A stretch of 64,000 nucleotides of DNA from Strix aluco (Eukaryota; Chordata; Aves; Strigiformes; Strigidae), in the NCBI RefSeq assembly GCF_031877795.1, contig NC_133934.1, positions 108,936,610 through 109,000,609 on the forward strand. The letters run 5' to 3'. How positions within the stretch are numbered: position 1 is the stretch's first letter; each line of letters opens with the position of its first letter. Shown here piece by piece: positions 12,801-27,800 of the stretch. The translations under genes were made by a program, and so were the position numbers. The notes under the pieces are model-generated. The model made no database searches, had not been told where the DNA came from, and worked only from the letters and a program-made list of their open reading frames with translations.

Positions 12801-15800
12801 TATAAATACAGTATATATTAAAACATAAGTCTTTCCTAATCACAGCATTACCAATTCAAGGAAATCAAACAGCAGGGACATAAACCTTTCCCCAGTGTTC
12901 AGTTGAATCATATTGATTTCCTCATTCATATTATTTAAGTTTTTCTCTGATTACTGTGCCAACTGTCTCATCTGGCAATTTTAAATCTTTTATTCCCAGA
13001 TTAATTAGTTTTTCTTTTGCCTTTGTTAAACAGCACATGTCCTCTCATGGCCCAGTTACTTAATAAATCAAAATCTGATTGAATCTCATTGCATTATTTT
13101 GTGCTTTCAATTTTAGTACCATCTGCAGATTTTGAATTCTTACTTTCAGTACCCTCATCCAAATCATTTATGCAGAATACTATGAATAGCAAATAGCAAA
13201 AACGTGATGAGTCTATGGTACTCCAATGCACTACCCATTTTCCAGGCAGAAGGTTGATCTGAACACTGTCTTTCCCTGGAATATGTTTGGTCCACAACAA
13301 AAGAATATCTGGCCAGGAAGCTCATGAGTCCAGCATTTTAAATGTAGTCAGTGATGGAAAAAACATGTCAGTTAAAGTTTATGGACAAAATTCCACTGTT
13401 GGGAGTGTGATAGCTACATAACTAACAAAATAATTTGAGAGAAGCAAGAGACTGACACTGAGATTTCTTTTAAATACAGAAACCATACTGTTCAAATTAG
13501 CTAACAGACATGAATATTTGAATACAGCACTGTGAATATAGCAGTAGTATAGCTATTAATTACATCAGTTTAACACACAAGTAAAAGGTGAATCCTTGTC
13601 TCCCTGCAATGCTGGAGTAAACAGAGTAAAAACCAAAGACTTGAAAGGTTGGAACAGAACTGTGTTGTCAGTACAACAGTATATAGAGAGGCTGAAGTCT
13701 TGGTACCTGTATCTACATACTGATTTATCTACTGTCTTATGTCTCTTTTCCCACTTTTATTTCTCAGAGAACTTGGCTGGGTTGATTTTATCCTGTAAAC
13801 ATTATTCCAGTGGCAGAGGTATCCTTAAAACTGAACTTCCTGATACCTATATTGTGTAGGTTACTTGGCACTGTTAGGGCATGGTAAATTAAATACTACT
13901 GGTTTCTTCCCATCAAGTCTCTGCCCAGTAGCACCACTTTTTGGACTGACTTCAGACCAGAACATCACCCACAAAACCTGCACCACCATGCCATCTATAC
14001 CTGTCATCTTCATCAAATTTCTCTATATAAGTAGCAAGAAGTGCTTCCCCCAGCCCACTGCTCCACAGCTAGTCTCAGGAGGAAGACAGGCACTTTTCTT
14101 TCTATATAAGAAAGGCTGAGAATTGTTCCCGCAGAGTAATAGACCAGTGTCTGGAGCTGGTTTAGGGTAAAGAAACAGAAGCAAACATGCAAAAAGGGCT
14201 GTCCCCTTCTGGCAACAGTAACGAGGCCAGGCAAGGAAAAGTGTGCATGTGATGGGGGTGGGTATGGCTGGGTTCTTTCATAGGAGATTAAAATTTGGTA
14301 GGTCTACTGAGTCTAGACAGGGAATTTTGGCACAGTCTGATTGGTGCAGCCAGACTGCCGACTGTTGTTAGAAGAGAAAGAAATCTGCTGAAAAAAAAAA
14401 AAAAGAGGAATGACAAAGATTGAGGAAAACTGCATTAAGGGCAGAGAAAACATTTCAGAAAAATGAGGCAGAGTCGTGATGCCAGGCAATGATCATGATG
14501 GCTGGAGGGGCAACAGCCTCACCAACACACCTACTTCAGAAAGCACCCAGCATGGCCATTGTCATGATCAGTGTCAGGCTGGTTCTTCAACATGTGCAGC
14601 CTAAAAAGCCACCTGCAGACCAAGCTGTCACGCAGGTAGAAGTATTTAAAGACATAACTGTGGACAGAAAATGTAAGGAATGAAGTCTGTTATATTTTGC
14701 ATCAGTATAAAGCAAAGACATACACTATCCTCTATACTGCTGGACATGGCTATACAGTGAATGGTGTCTCCATTTAACATCTCAGAAGGGAGTTAATTTA
14801 AGTGACCTGAGCTATCTTTTGGATTTACTGATGAGTTCTGTATAAGTGACAGGAAAAAAAATACAAAATACTGTTAGAGACAAGAAGGAAGTAACAAAAA
14901 AAATAGGACATAAAATTATAAGCTAAATAGATGGTTATAAATTGATAGGATAATTATACAAAAATCACAGAATCATCTAGGTTGGAAAAGACCTTGAAGA
15001 TCATCTAGTCCAACCATTAACCTAACACTGACAGTTCCCAACTACACCATATCCCTAAGTGCTATGTCAATGTGACTCTTAAACACCTCCAGGGATGGGG
15101 ACTCCACCACTGCCCTGGGCAGCCCATTCCAACGCCTAACAACCCGTTCTGTAAAGAAATGCTTCCTAATATCCAGTCTAAACCTTCCCTGGCACAACTT
15201 GAGGCCATTACCTCTTGCCCTATCGCTTGTTACTTGGTTAAAGAGACTCATCCCCAGCTCTCTGCAACCTCCTTTCAGGTAGTTGTAGAGGGCGATGAGG
15301 TCTCCCCTCAGCCTCCTCTTCTCCAGACTAAACAACCCCAGTTCCCTCAGCCGCTCCTCGTACGACATGTGCTCCAGACCCTTCACCAGCTTCGTTGCCC
15401 TTCTCTGGACACGGTCGAGTAATTCAATGTCCTTTTTGTAGTGAGGGGCCCAAAACTGAACACAGTAATCAAGGTGCGGCCTCACCAGTGCCAAGTACAG
15501 GGGTAAGATCACTTCCCTGTCCCTGCTGGCCACACTATTTCTGATACAAGCCAGGACACCATTGGCCTTCTTGGCCACCTGGGCACACTGCTGGCTCATG
15601 TTCAGCCGGCTGTCAATCAACACCCCCAGGTCCCTCTCTGACTGGCAGCTCTCCAGCCACTCCTCCCCCAGCCTGTAGCGCTGCTGGGGGTTGTTGTGGC
15701 CGAAGTGCAGCACCCGGCATTTGGCCTTATTGAAACTCCTACAGTTGGCCTTGGCCCATCGCTCCAGCCTGTCCAGGTCTCTCTGCAGAGCCTCCCTACC

Positions 15801-18800
15801 CTCGAGCAGATCAACACTCTCACCCAACTTGGTGTCATCTGCAAACTTACTGAGGGTGCACTCGATCCCCTCGTCTAGATCATCAATAAAGATGTTAAAC
15901 AGGAGTGGCCCCAAAACCGAGCCCTGGGGGACACCACTCGTGACCGGCCTCCAACCGGATTTAACTCCGTTCACCACAACTCTCTGGGCCCGGCCATCCA
16001 GCCAGTTTTTTACCCAGCAAAGCATGTGCCCATCAGTACTGAAAGTTTTGTTTAACTTTTCTTCTTTTTAGTCAACTTTACAGACACAAAACTCTCACCA
16101 TGTTCAAAGTAATAGCCATTACCACAGGCTATTGCTCTGATTTTAGGACCATGCAGACAAAGGATCCATAATCAAATCTCAGGTGCTTCTTCCACCATTG
16201 CTTAAACTAGCCAGTCTCCAGGACTGCATCTATCCAGATTATAACTCATCATTTTAAGATTGCTCAGAATGCATAGCAGTCTTGAGCTAGTGCTAGCTAA
16301 TACAAAAGCTCATTGCAGGAACTGGATCCCCAAAATTTCATTTTAACATTGCTGATTTCTGTTATGATAAATAATTAAATATTAATGATCGATGTAGTAA
16401 TGTTCCTCCTTTTTTTACAGTGAAATTCGAAATCTTAGAAACTTGGATTACATAGATCCAGATGCCTTTAAGAACCTCCCACTTTTGAAATACCTGTAAG
16501 TATTTAGCACCTGTAACAAGTTGGCACTTATGACTCTTTACACTATAGCAGTTTTGTTTCTTTGCATTTCATTTTGGAACTGATTGCAATGTTTTTCCCT
16601 GTTGCTCTATTTTAATGTCAGAAAGCCAGCTAGAGTAGAGGTTGAAACTTTGACTACTTTTGCGAGAAAGGAAAACATGTTCACAAATTCATCAGTAATT
16701 TTGCTATTATTCTTATCCATTAAATCCCTGGAAAACACTAATGTTTCCTTGGCAAAATTCCACAGTTAGTTTTCTTCTTATGATAAGTGCTGTCTTACAA
16801 TATTTTTGTAGGGAATAGTGGGAAGAAGAGACACCCCAGAAATATACACATCTTTCATATTTACTAGAGAGTTATGCAGGGTTTTAAACCATACTTGTCA
16901 GCTAAATGTGACAAGCCCATCTACAGACATGTGATTTCACATGACCTCTATGGAAAAAAGAAATCCTGAAGAATTCTCTGTATTCCTATGAAGTTTCTAA
17001 AGAGCAGCAGAGAGTAACCAAACCATGAAATTCTAGAATTATATCATAGGAAAGAGAGATGAGAAAGAGAATAACTTCTGTGATTTTGAGTAATGTTTGG
17101 AAGACTCTAGAAAGGCGTGTGTGTTTGTGTGTGTGTGTAAAAGAAAGTAGTCCAAAAAATTTTATTTCAAAAGTTGAGAACTATATTTTCTTAAGTTATT
17201 TCCACTAGGATTTCAGAAATAAGGAGCATTAACTGCATTCATATTTGAAGGCAGTTTTCCTTTTTAGGGCTATTTGAACAGCTCTTAGCGTCAGTGAAAG
17301 ATAGAGGATTTGGGGGTCCAGACTTGCCTGAAGCAGCCTTAATCTCTCAAGTGAATCCAGAGTTATAATTTTTTTTCTCCCTATCCACTTCACAGGCTAC
17401 TTCCCTTTGCAGATCTGCTTAGCTGTCTTATTATTCTGTGTTCCCATTTTTTAGATTCTATAATTTATCCTAAATCTGGTACTTTGATTTTTTTAATTGT
17501 TCTTACATCCGTATATTTTCAACAGTTGATTATAAATGAATTGATTGACAATAAAGAGGATGAAATAACTGTCCTGTGCTATTGAATTATACAAATACAT
17601 TGTTTGTTGTTGTTCAGTGATCCAGTACATGTAATTCTTTCTGTTTCTTCTCTCTTTCAGTGGTATTTTTAATACCGGACTCAAAGCATTTCCAGACCTC
17701 ACCAAAATCAACTCCTCTGATGTGAACTTTTTACTGTAAGTGTCCTCACAGCTAGTTAGAATACTGCCATCCTCAGACCCCAAGAAAACCTATAGTGAAG
17801 GTTTCTGGCTTGGAGAAAAATATCAAATAAGTTTGACAAAGCACTTTTCCTCAAGCTATATTTCAATGATTATTAGTACCAAATCTAGAAAATGCCAGGT
17901 CACCTAGCACTATACATTTGACCTGTATGAGAGACATGGACACAGAAGCACATTTCTCTTGAATTAGCCAAAGCACATGATACACAAACTTCTACAGGCC
18001 TTTTGCTTTTATTTTGGTTTTCTAATGGCAGTGCAATACCTGAATTAGTCTGAAGTCAGAATAGTGTGACACACAAGACCTAATCTGACATACAGCCTGC
18101 TAACATGAAGTCATCCCATCAACATTCTTCTAACAAATTTGTGCTGACATGGTGAGCTTATATTGCACATTTTCTGATACTACTCTTTGCTGAGATCCTA
18201 TATTGTTGAATCATAGCCTCTGTTGGCTATCTGCCTTCTTTCTTCTGACCCCCACCCTGAGCACAGAAGGCTCAAGAGCAGTAGAACTGGACAATCTTGA
18301 GAGCAACTGTTCATCATTACACCTTTAAAAAGCTCAGCATTGGCTGAGCTCACATTTTTAGGAAGATTTTGATGAAGACTTATTTTCTCCAAAATATGTT
18401 GCTTCATTTATTAATGTTTTAATAAAGAAAACAGAAAAGGAGCTTAAAAAGCAAACCACCAAAGCTGAGAAATAAATTAGACCTCTTAAGTCACTAGACC
18501 AGGAGCACCTTAGTTTCATGACAGCCTTAGTAGTGAGGTCAGTTCAGGCTGGCACAGCATGTCTTTAAGAAGGAGGACTACCCATCTCCCTTCTGTCACT
18601 CACCCTTTTTTCATAGTACTTGAATGAGTTGCATGCTCTTTTAGACTGACAACATAAGCTTCTATGAACACACACTTTGCCTAAATGCCCTTGCGGAACC
18701 TTACCTGTAAGGTCACATTTCAAGTACAAGTCTATAGTCCCACTGAAGGACCAAAGCACCAAGACTGACACTTGCTGCCTTTTGAGCTAGACCTTCTAGG

Positions 18801-21800
18801 TGGAGTCATCTGCCATTAACTAAAGTCCTCAGCTGGAAAGAATTGTCCTACTAGCAAGCTTTGCTAATTTAGTTGGGTTTGTTCAGATGAGGCTCTCCTA
18901 CATAAGACTAGGACCTTCTTCCTTTCTCACACCTTAAAACCCATTTACTTTAACTGACTTAAAGACACACCCCACCCCTTTTTTTTTTTTAATATGGCTT
19001 GAAGCAAATTGCAGAACAATTTCTTGAAGAGAATAGGAACACAAAGGGGGGCAGGGAGGTTTCCCATTATTATACTTAAAGGTGTTTCAGAAACAAAGAG
19101 TTCTGCTGTAAAAAAATCAGGTGTTTCTTAGTATCCAGAAAGCAAAGATGACATCCATCTTTGTGCCCTAATCTGCAATTTAAGTTCAAATTCTCGGTTG
19201 TAATCAAGCCAAGGAGGAAGAACAGCTCAGATGAAGACTTGCAGGCTGACACAAGGTAAAAGTATCTTGGTCCCTATTTAGTCCTAGAGAGGAATTAATA
19301 ATCTTATATTGTAGCAGTGTTCAGCTGGAAGAGGCTTGACTGCTGGATGGGCTAGGTAAAAGGCTATAAAAATTGTAAGTATTATGCCAGAAGATGACTT
19401 GCAAAGACATGATTGATGGTCTACTCCAGACATTGTGTCAGTGCTGCTAAGGCACGTTCTTAGTCAAGAATGGTCAGTCCCCACTGCATTCATGGTCTGC
19501 AAGATGAAACCTCAGAGCAATGTAGAAATGCTGGTTGTTTTGCTAAAAAGTCTAGACCTGTAGTGAGCAATGAGATCTTCCCTCCCAAGGATCTTCTGAG
19601 ACTAGAGGTAAGCCTTGTGCTAACTCATGCTCCATAACCTGGAGCTGCTACGTTTGCTTTGGCTGTAGGCCTCTGAGATTGAAAACTGAGTTAGTCAGAG
19701 CTCTCAGTGGGATACACCTACATCTTAAGAACTATTAGGGAGTTCCTCAAAGACCAAAAGGGCTTTAGCTTAGATTAAGCTCTATGAGATTGTAAATTAA
19801 ACACTACATTTACTAAGTAGAGAGAACCAAGAATTAAATAGGCTAGATGAAACAAGCAGTTTATACAACCATCTGTATCCTTGCTTCCAACCAACTCAGT
19901 GACTTTCAAAGTGGCAGAGAGCAAAAAATTATTTTACTGCTACCTTGAAAATTTTTTATAAAGATCACTAACAAAAAATAAACATGGGACTTATATGCTA
20001 AAGACTTTTTAAAGAGTAGACCTGCACTTTCAAGGGAGGTATTTCTAAACATTGTTATTTGATGAAAGATAGCCTTTTTGTTTCTTTCATCAGGAAAAAA
20101 AACCCTGCTCTTGAAGAATAATAGGTTTCTAAATTATGAATAAGGTATACCTGCGAAAAAAAACATTCATTATATCACTATTGGCCTTTGAGGTCAAACA
20201 ACTTACAAATAAATATTTGTTTAGAAAAGTGAACCAATCTGAAAAATGTCTAACCAAAATAACAAAATAGGAAACCACCTACCAGTGAAAACTACTTGGA
20301 TTGAAAATGGTTGTAGTACAGTTCAGTGTTAGCACATATATATGCACATATCTAGCACAGAAAAGGAATTAAATTGTTCCTGTCACATGGGCAATTGTTA
20401 GGACTTCTAGGCCCATGGACGTTACGGTGTGGCCTTACTGGACCACATCTAATCCACAAACTGAAGAAAAAAAAAATTTGCAGACTATTTTGGTTTCCAG
20501 ACTCTAATACGATTCAGGAAAAAGCAGAAAAAGGACAATCAGACATTTTGCCCTTTGTTTCTACCAGCTTTTTCCTCTCTCTTTTCTCCAGTTTAGTCAT
20601 AGTAAATCTCTTTAGTTTGTCCCTTTTGTCACAACAGAGTTTTGTTCTGAAGATACTTAGCATTTATTAAGACTGCAGAGTGGGAGTAAAAAAGTATTTA
20701 AGAAATGACAGATAGCAAAACACTCATTTGGACAAGACTTGAGAAGAATCCTTAGGTTAGATCACATAAGTTATTTCACTTGTGCTAGATGCAGTTCTGT
20801 AACGTGAAATGCCTCTGTCCTGAATAACATTATCTGATGTTTTATCTGAGCCTAGCTAGAGAGCAGGATCTCAGCTTTAAAGTCACTTGGGCTGGCTCAG
20901 TCGATACTGCAGCACTATTTACTTTGCTAATTCTCTGGCTTAGAGACAAGGGACCTGTCTGTGCTGTTAACTACAGTAAACACACATGCTGACACACTTC
21001 ACCAGGACTATAAAACCCATCTACCTCACAGCTCACTTCCTGGGTGCTGGAACATGTTTGATTCTTAATCATCCCACATGTATCTTCTGGCCTTAGATAT
21101 AACTAAACAAGTTATTCTACACTTTTATTTATTATCAAGGCAGAGAACAATTAATAATAAAACTGTTCTGGAGAAGCTCTGTTGGGCATATGTTTGATTG
21201 TGATGTTTTGTCTCCTTTTTCAGCGAAATTGCAGACAATCCTTTCATGACTTCAGTGCCTGCAAATGCTTTCCATGGGCTTTGTAATGAATCTCTAACTC
21301 TGTAAGTTCTTTGAATTTAAGTCACAGGCAATTACCTCTCTCAAGCATATGGTATAATGTTAAAAAATAAATTAAAAAATCTCTGTTCTACTCTCTAGTA
21401 GTTTGTAAGAGAGAAAAATATAGGCAGGTAATATCCATAATCTAGTTTGCATAAATTTACTTTGTCAGTGATTTGAATAAGGCCTGCTGCCTTTTCTTTA
21501 AACTGGCTTGACCAAAGTGGTTTTGCTTTTGTATAACCCTAATGCCAGTGAATGGTTATATTGGAGAAAATTAAAGGGAAAAGTTGGCAGAGTTCTCCTT
21601 CCGTAAAGTGACAGCATGGTTAGAACTGTGTCTAACTTTTTTGTAGCCTAAGTGGCACATACCATGAAAACTAATGGGTGAGAAACATCAGAAGAGTCAT
21701 ATTTGAAGGGAAACTGTTAAATAAAATTCAGTTATGCAAGTCATACTCAGTGTGAGCCACAAGAAAGGGCTGAGGGAAGTGAAAATTATTGTAATGAGTT

Positions 21801-24800
21801 ATGACCTGAAGTAGGAAGAAGAGCAGTAGAATGCAAAAGAATGAATTCTAAAGAAATTCTTTTTAAAAAATCCTTTTACTCTAAGGCAGCAAAAGAATTA
21901 ATTCTAAAAATTCAGGCAGGCCTGATAGTGAAATCATACCTATTTTGCTAGGTATTAGTTCCTTTAGCCTTCCTTAATCAGTCCTAGCAGAATTTTATTT
22001 CTTTTAGTTTGAAGGTGGGAAAGTTATAGCAAAATGTTTTAGTCTAGTTCTATCTTTGCTGTGAAAAGAAGTAAAAGATGGCACACCTGCCACATGGTAT
22101 TCTTGATTCAACTACACTCAAGAATGCTGCTGGGCACCTGTTTGACCTTGCACTATAATTGCTGCTTCAAGAGATTAAAATTAACCCATCCATAAATGTG
22201 CTCTTGCCATGAAAATGATACATAAGATGTTAGGTATTCAGGTATTGAAGCAACCCAAAAGACCCTTTTTTTTTTTTTTTTCCTTGCAGCAAACTCTACA
22301 ATAATGGTTTTACTAGCATCCAAGGCCATGCTTTTAATGGGACGAATCTGGATGCTATGTAAGTACCAGATCATTCTCTTCTTTCAGTAAAAAAATTACA
22401 TAAATACTCTATGCTTGTTGGAGGCTCTCAATTACATATCTTACTGTAATTATTTTTAAGGAGCAAAGAGAAGGTATTAATTTCAGCCAGCAATAAAAAT
22501 ATCAGCACTTAATGTCTTTTGCAGTGAGCTTTCACTTGGTATGTATATTTATAGTTCAGAAATAAAATCATGGCAGGTTAATTCCAATATGAATTTTGTT
22601 CTGGTTTGAAGCTACAATAAAATTTCTTTCGATCAGTAACATTTCTAAGACGATTTGGAAGATAATTATGCTGTTTTACTTACAAGAGAGTTTATTTTAG
22701 GAAGTGTAGTACTGATAATGGTAGCAGCCCTTTCACAGAAATCTCTTACCTGCAAAAAAAAGAGTGGCATAAGGTGTTGGAAGCAATTCAGAGTAAGTCA
22801 CTTGCACTAGAAATGAGAGATGGGCATCTCAAAAGAATGAAGCAACCATTTCAGCTTTCCCTTCACCTTCTTATTGTAGTTTCCGGAAAACTAATACTTA
22901 GTGAGGGAAAATCCTTTTTACACCATACCCAAAAGTATCTGCCTCAATCATTAACACAGAACAAATCTCAATTCCAGAGGCCCCATTCACTTTGGCAGAG
23001 CTTACTCTGGTCCTACAGAGGTCTGACTGAAGAATCTGCCTGGCAGTCTCACGAGTAAAGAGATTTTTTCATCATGAGCTCTTAAATTTGACCAGAGAGG
23101 CATGAGGATAGATATGATTATTCTCAGTACTTTATTTTAAATTGGGCTTGAATTCTGTAAGAGCATCCTTCACATGGTCTTAATCTTTCCAAACTGCCTT
23201 TTTTTTCCTTAACAGCTAGCTAGAATTCTTAAATTTTGAAAGGTTGTAGTTAAATTAAAGGTCTGGGATAGGTCTTATTTTATTCACATTAGTTCAGTTA
23301 CTTTGAACGTTCATATGAGAAAGAAAGTTTTTCATGATGCCACAGAGTTTGCACTAGTGTCCACAGAAATCACAAGATGTAAAATAGGGCAAAATAAATC
23401 CAGTGTCTTGACTGAATCCCTCTAAGCTGTACATGCAATACTTAAAACCTTTCTAAGCCTTAGCTAATACATGAACTGTGATGGCTCTTCCATTTCTTAC
23501 AGTTTGATGAAACCAGATTGGAGATTATTTTGTAGGAATTTTTCTTTTTGCTTCTCTGATAGTGTGCCAGTGCAATTGCTTCTGGCCTCTTTGGAATTTT
23601 CCTTATTATTAAAGAATAAAGTGAAAATGTAGTTTTAGAAGATCCGGAGTCCTAACCATTTTCTTTATTGGGCTGAGTGGACGTAGAGAAACAGAAAAGA
23701 CATGGTAGTCTGCAAATACTGCTTGCTTACTTTCAGAAGAAGTTTGTAATTAGTGTTCTTTAAAGGTATTTCAGTATTCTTTAAAGCCTCAAGCGTGGAG
23801 GGCCTTACAGAGAGATCTGGATAGACTCGAGAGCTGGACAATCACCGACCATATGAAATTTAACAAGAGCAAGTGCTGGGTTCTCCACCTGGGACAGGGT
23901 AATCCTGGTTATACATACAAATTGGAGGATGAGAGGCTGAAGAGCAGCCCCACAGAAAGAGATCTGGGGGCTTGGGTTGATGGCAAGTTGATTACGAGTC
24001 ACCAGTGTGCCCTGGCAGCCAAAAAGGCCAACCGTGTCCTGAGGTGCATCAAGCACATCATAGATAGCCCGTCGAGGGAGGTGATTGTCCCACTCTAAGC
24101 TGCACTGGTGCAGCCCCACCTCGAGTACTGCATGCAGCTTTGGGTGCAACTTAAGAAAGACATCAAACTATTACAGTGTGTTCAGAGGAGGGCGACCAAG
24201 ATGGTGAAAGGCCTCAAAGGCAAGACTTACAAGGAGCAGCTGAGATCACTTGGTTTGTTCAGCTTGGAGAAGGCTGAGGGGTGACCTCATCACAGTCTAC
24301 AACTTCCTCAAGGGGGGCAGAGGAGGGGGAGGTGCTGATCTCCTCTCTCTGGTGACCAGCCATAGGACATGAGAGAATGCAATGAAGCTGCATCGGGTGA
24401 AGTTCAGATTGGACATTAGGAGAAGGTTCTTCACTGAGAGGGTGGTTGGTCACTGAAACAGGCTTCCCAGGGAAGCGGTCATGGCACCAAGCCTGTCAGA
24501 GTTCAAGGAGCATATGGATGATGCTCTTAGTCACATGGTTTAGTTTCAGGTAGTCCTGTGAGGAGCTGGGAGTTGGACTTGATGATCCTTACAGGTCCTT
24601 TCCAACCTGATATTCCATGATTCTATGATTCTAAGTGAAATCTTTCTAGAAACTGGCTATGATGCAGTAGTTAAGCAAATTAAAAAAAAAAAAAAAAAAA
24701 CAAAACAAAAACCCAAAACTAAACCCAGGCTTACTTTCAGGGCTTTATCTACCAGCAGTAAAAATGAGCTATTACAACAAACAGTTTTCTCCTAATTAAA

Positions 24801-27800
24801 TCATATGACATTTACTTGGAGCAAAGCACCACTCCAGATTTACAAGGCAAACTAAGGAGCTGAACATCAGTGGTAAAGCCTTTATCTATTTGATAATCTG
24901 CACTGAAATTTCTAAACTAATTTTCTGAAGTAGTTTGGTTACCATATGTCAAGATAAAGTATAATTTTCCTAATTGCGAGCTTGGAGATTCGTTGTTTCT
25001 AGCAGCAGCATTAAGTTAATGCAAAAGACAAACATTTCATTTTCTGTATTCTGACATTTCTAATTTGAACTCCTGTTTATCTACCATTGTACAGCAAAGA
25101 AAGTACCTGTTTTCCTCTGGGTCTGATCCAAGGTCCTTTGGACATGATGAAACTAGGAAGGAGCAAAAAGAAACTAAGATAAAATGAGTGAAGGAAAGAA
25201 ATTTTAATGGGTTTTGAATGATGACCTCGAGGAGGAAAACAAGTTAAAAACGAAACCAGTCAAAAACAATAATTCATTTTTGACAAATCATTCAAAGACT
25301 TCATGTTCCATTCACAAATCAGAAGACATTTTGGGAATCTCAGAGGCTACCTTCTACCATGCAGTGTGCCTTTCTACCACTCTTGCAGTATTAAAAGACC
25401 TATGTAGTTCAAGGAGGTCAAAACAATCAATGCAGATCTAGGTGTTGAATCATACATAAATGCTTTCCGTTATCATACTGAATAATGGCACTACCTAATA
25501 ATTCTTCTCATCCAACAAGAATCTGTGTTTTATAGCAAACCACAATATTGCTGTATATGTTTTATAAAGGCAGGGAAGTAAAGAACCAGGAATGAAGGGC
25601 CGAATGACACTTATACTGAACAGCGTTCATCTGAAACTTGAATCCCTCGTTCTAACACATCATTAAGGTCCATGAACTGTGTCACTCCTGAAGACTTCTG
25701 CAAAGTGGTGTTCCTGCACCAATATTTATTTCTCTAAGGAAATTGGTGAGGAAAGATTTTTTTAAAATGTATGCCAGTGAATGGCAAAATATATTTGTGA
25801 TGAGCTTTTACAGAGCTGTCTAAATTACTGAAATGGAAAGTGTGCAATCTCAAAATCTAATTACAGAAATAAACTCCAAAAGAATATATTTACTTTGGTA
25901 TACACTCTGAGGGATCACTTATAATGCCTGTGTTAGCTCAGAGTCAAGATAAACAATGCTGTAGAAAAAACATATGAAGAATCCTTAATACTGTTCATTT
26001 ACCAAAGCATCTCTTTTGCCTGTTCTCCCTCTCTTTAACCTTAATTTCATAATACAACATAGATACATTAACATGTTACATGTCCAGGGCTCATTTAATA
26101 CTGTAGTGGTGATACTTAGATGTGTGGCCAACATATTATTTTTCACCTTGTTTGTTAAACTCTGCTGCCTCATTTTAAAATCAGAAGCTGAAAGCAAGCA
26201 AGCAGATACTATCAAATAATACAAAATTCCATAAGCAAGTAATGCATTCCAACTAGGAACTTTGGTAACTTGGTTTTTAACTAAGTGATCCTTTGAAAGA
26301 AAATTTTGCAAAACCCTTTTTCCCTAATCTGGCTGTTCATTCTTATTCCATCACTCCCTGTGCTGATAAAATTGGGTTGAGGGACTGCACTAAAACCTTG
26401 TCAGTGAAATAATCCAGTTTAAAACAAAAAATACCGAGAAAGGTGTGTCCAGCTACAATATGGGGGATGGCATGAATGACCTTGGACTATGGAAGAAGAC
26501 AAATAGCAATATTCTACACTGAAAAAAAGAAAGGTATGTGGAACTATATGTTAGTTGAAGTAGCTGGTCAGCATTTTTCATTCATATCCTTTACACCTAG
26601 AAGAAAATACACTTTTGGTAAAAATATTTTGTAAAAATGTCTTAGACCTTTCAGCATTTTTCAGTTTTTCATCTCAGTTGAAGATTTTGAATATTCAGGA
26701 TTTTGTTTTTCTTTTGCTATCTCATGCTTTTCACATTTGCTCCATATCTCCAAAATGGTGTCCCTAAAGAGCTCCAAGAATGCCCTCAAAAATTTAACTT
26801 TCACGCTTTTGTTTATTTTTACGGAAGTTTTCTCATATATATGTATATTGTCTCCTTTCTGAAGACTACAGCTGTGGTGTACTTTTTGGCTTTTTTGGTC
26901 CTATAGAGTTGGTGAATATTGGTACCTGGTGGTTGCTCTTATAAAACAGACTTTATAACATTTTGAAACAGAGCATGCATGCCATTCAAGCAGAGATCAA
27001 AAGTTGCTTTTCCTCATGTGGACTCTCTAACCTGTTGCTTTATGAAGCATGCATCGATGATGCCTGAATACTCAGTATCTCTGTCATGCCCTGACATGAC
27101 ATTGTCCTGTTTTACCTAGCAGCTGAAATGCCTTTTTACTGTTTCACGTCCTCAGAAGATCCTGCTCAGCATACTGCAGTCATGTTATTTTTTGGTGGGG
27201 GTGACACTTAATGCACTATTTTCCCCACATACCCCTTGATCTTCAGTCCATAGATACTCTGTATTAGTTACTAGCATAGTGAGTTTACTGATCTGATTTG
27301 ATTAAAAAAAGAAAAAAATAGCCTTCCTTTACTTATAATAGCACTGTGAAACCACCAGCATATCCTGGTGCAGATTCAGCATTTACTACTCCAGTTTCCT
27401 GCATACTTTGCACTGTGGTATTCATGTCTATCTGATTGCCTTCCCCCAGCTTTCCAAAATGACTATTATTCTAGTGTCCCGACTGATGATAGATATTCTA
27501 CTTCACCCATGTGATTTCTAAGACTTCCAACATTTGTTTAGACACATGGGTACCACTGTTGTGGTGTTCTTTCTGCAGTGTTTTTAAATTACATTCTATA
27601 TCATTTAGCTGTCATTAACAACAGGATTAAAAATACTCTCAGAAGGAGCTATACTGGCTACACATAAAATTTCTTTGTCAAAGTATATATTTACCAAAGT
27701 CTTATTCTTTCCATTTAAAAGAGGTACCTATCAAGTTAAAAGGGCTTAAACAAATGAAATCAATTAGCATCAGGAAATTTTACATTTTGATGGGCCTGAC

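Larger units (their letters stand above)
8205..16420 (+). other. TSHR: TSHR intron 3
   Basis: Intron of 8216 bp with donor gtaagt and acceptor ttttttacag. It holds a GC-richer block (about 8930-9190) with a TATATAAGG string, a pyrimidine tract near 9268-9282, an unexplained GC-richer stretch at about 10770-11060, an old CR1 relic (about 13020-13310) and a young CR1 copy (about 14964-16030). Nothing else is recognisable. Confidence 0.9.

Noticed and set aside
15072..15422. 116-codon + strand ORF and other frames over the CR1 copy
   Set aside because: These are antisense shadows of the CR1 reverse-transcriptase frame.
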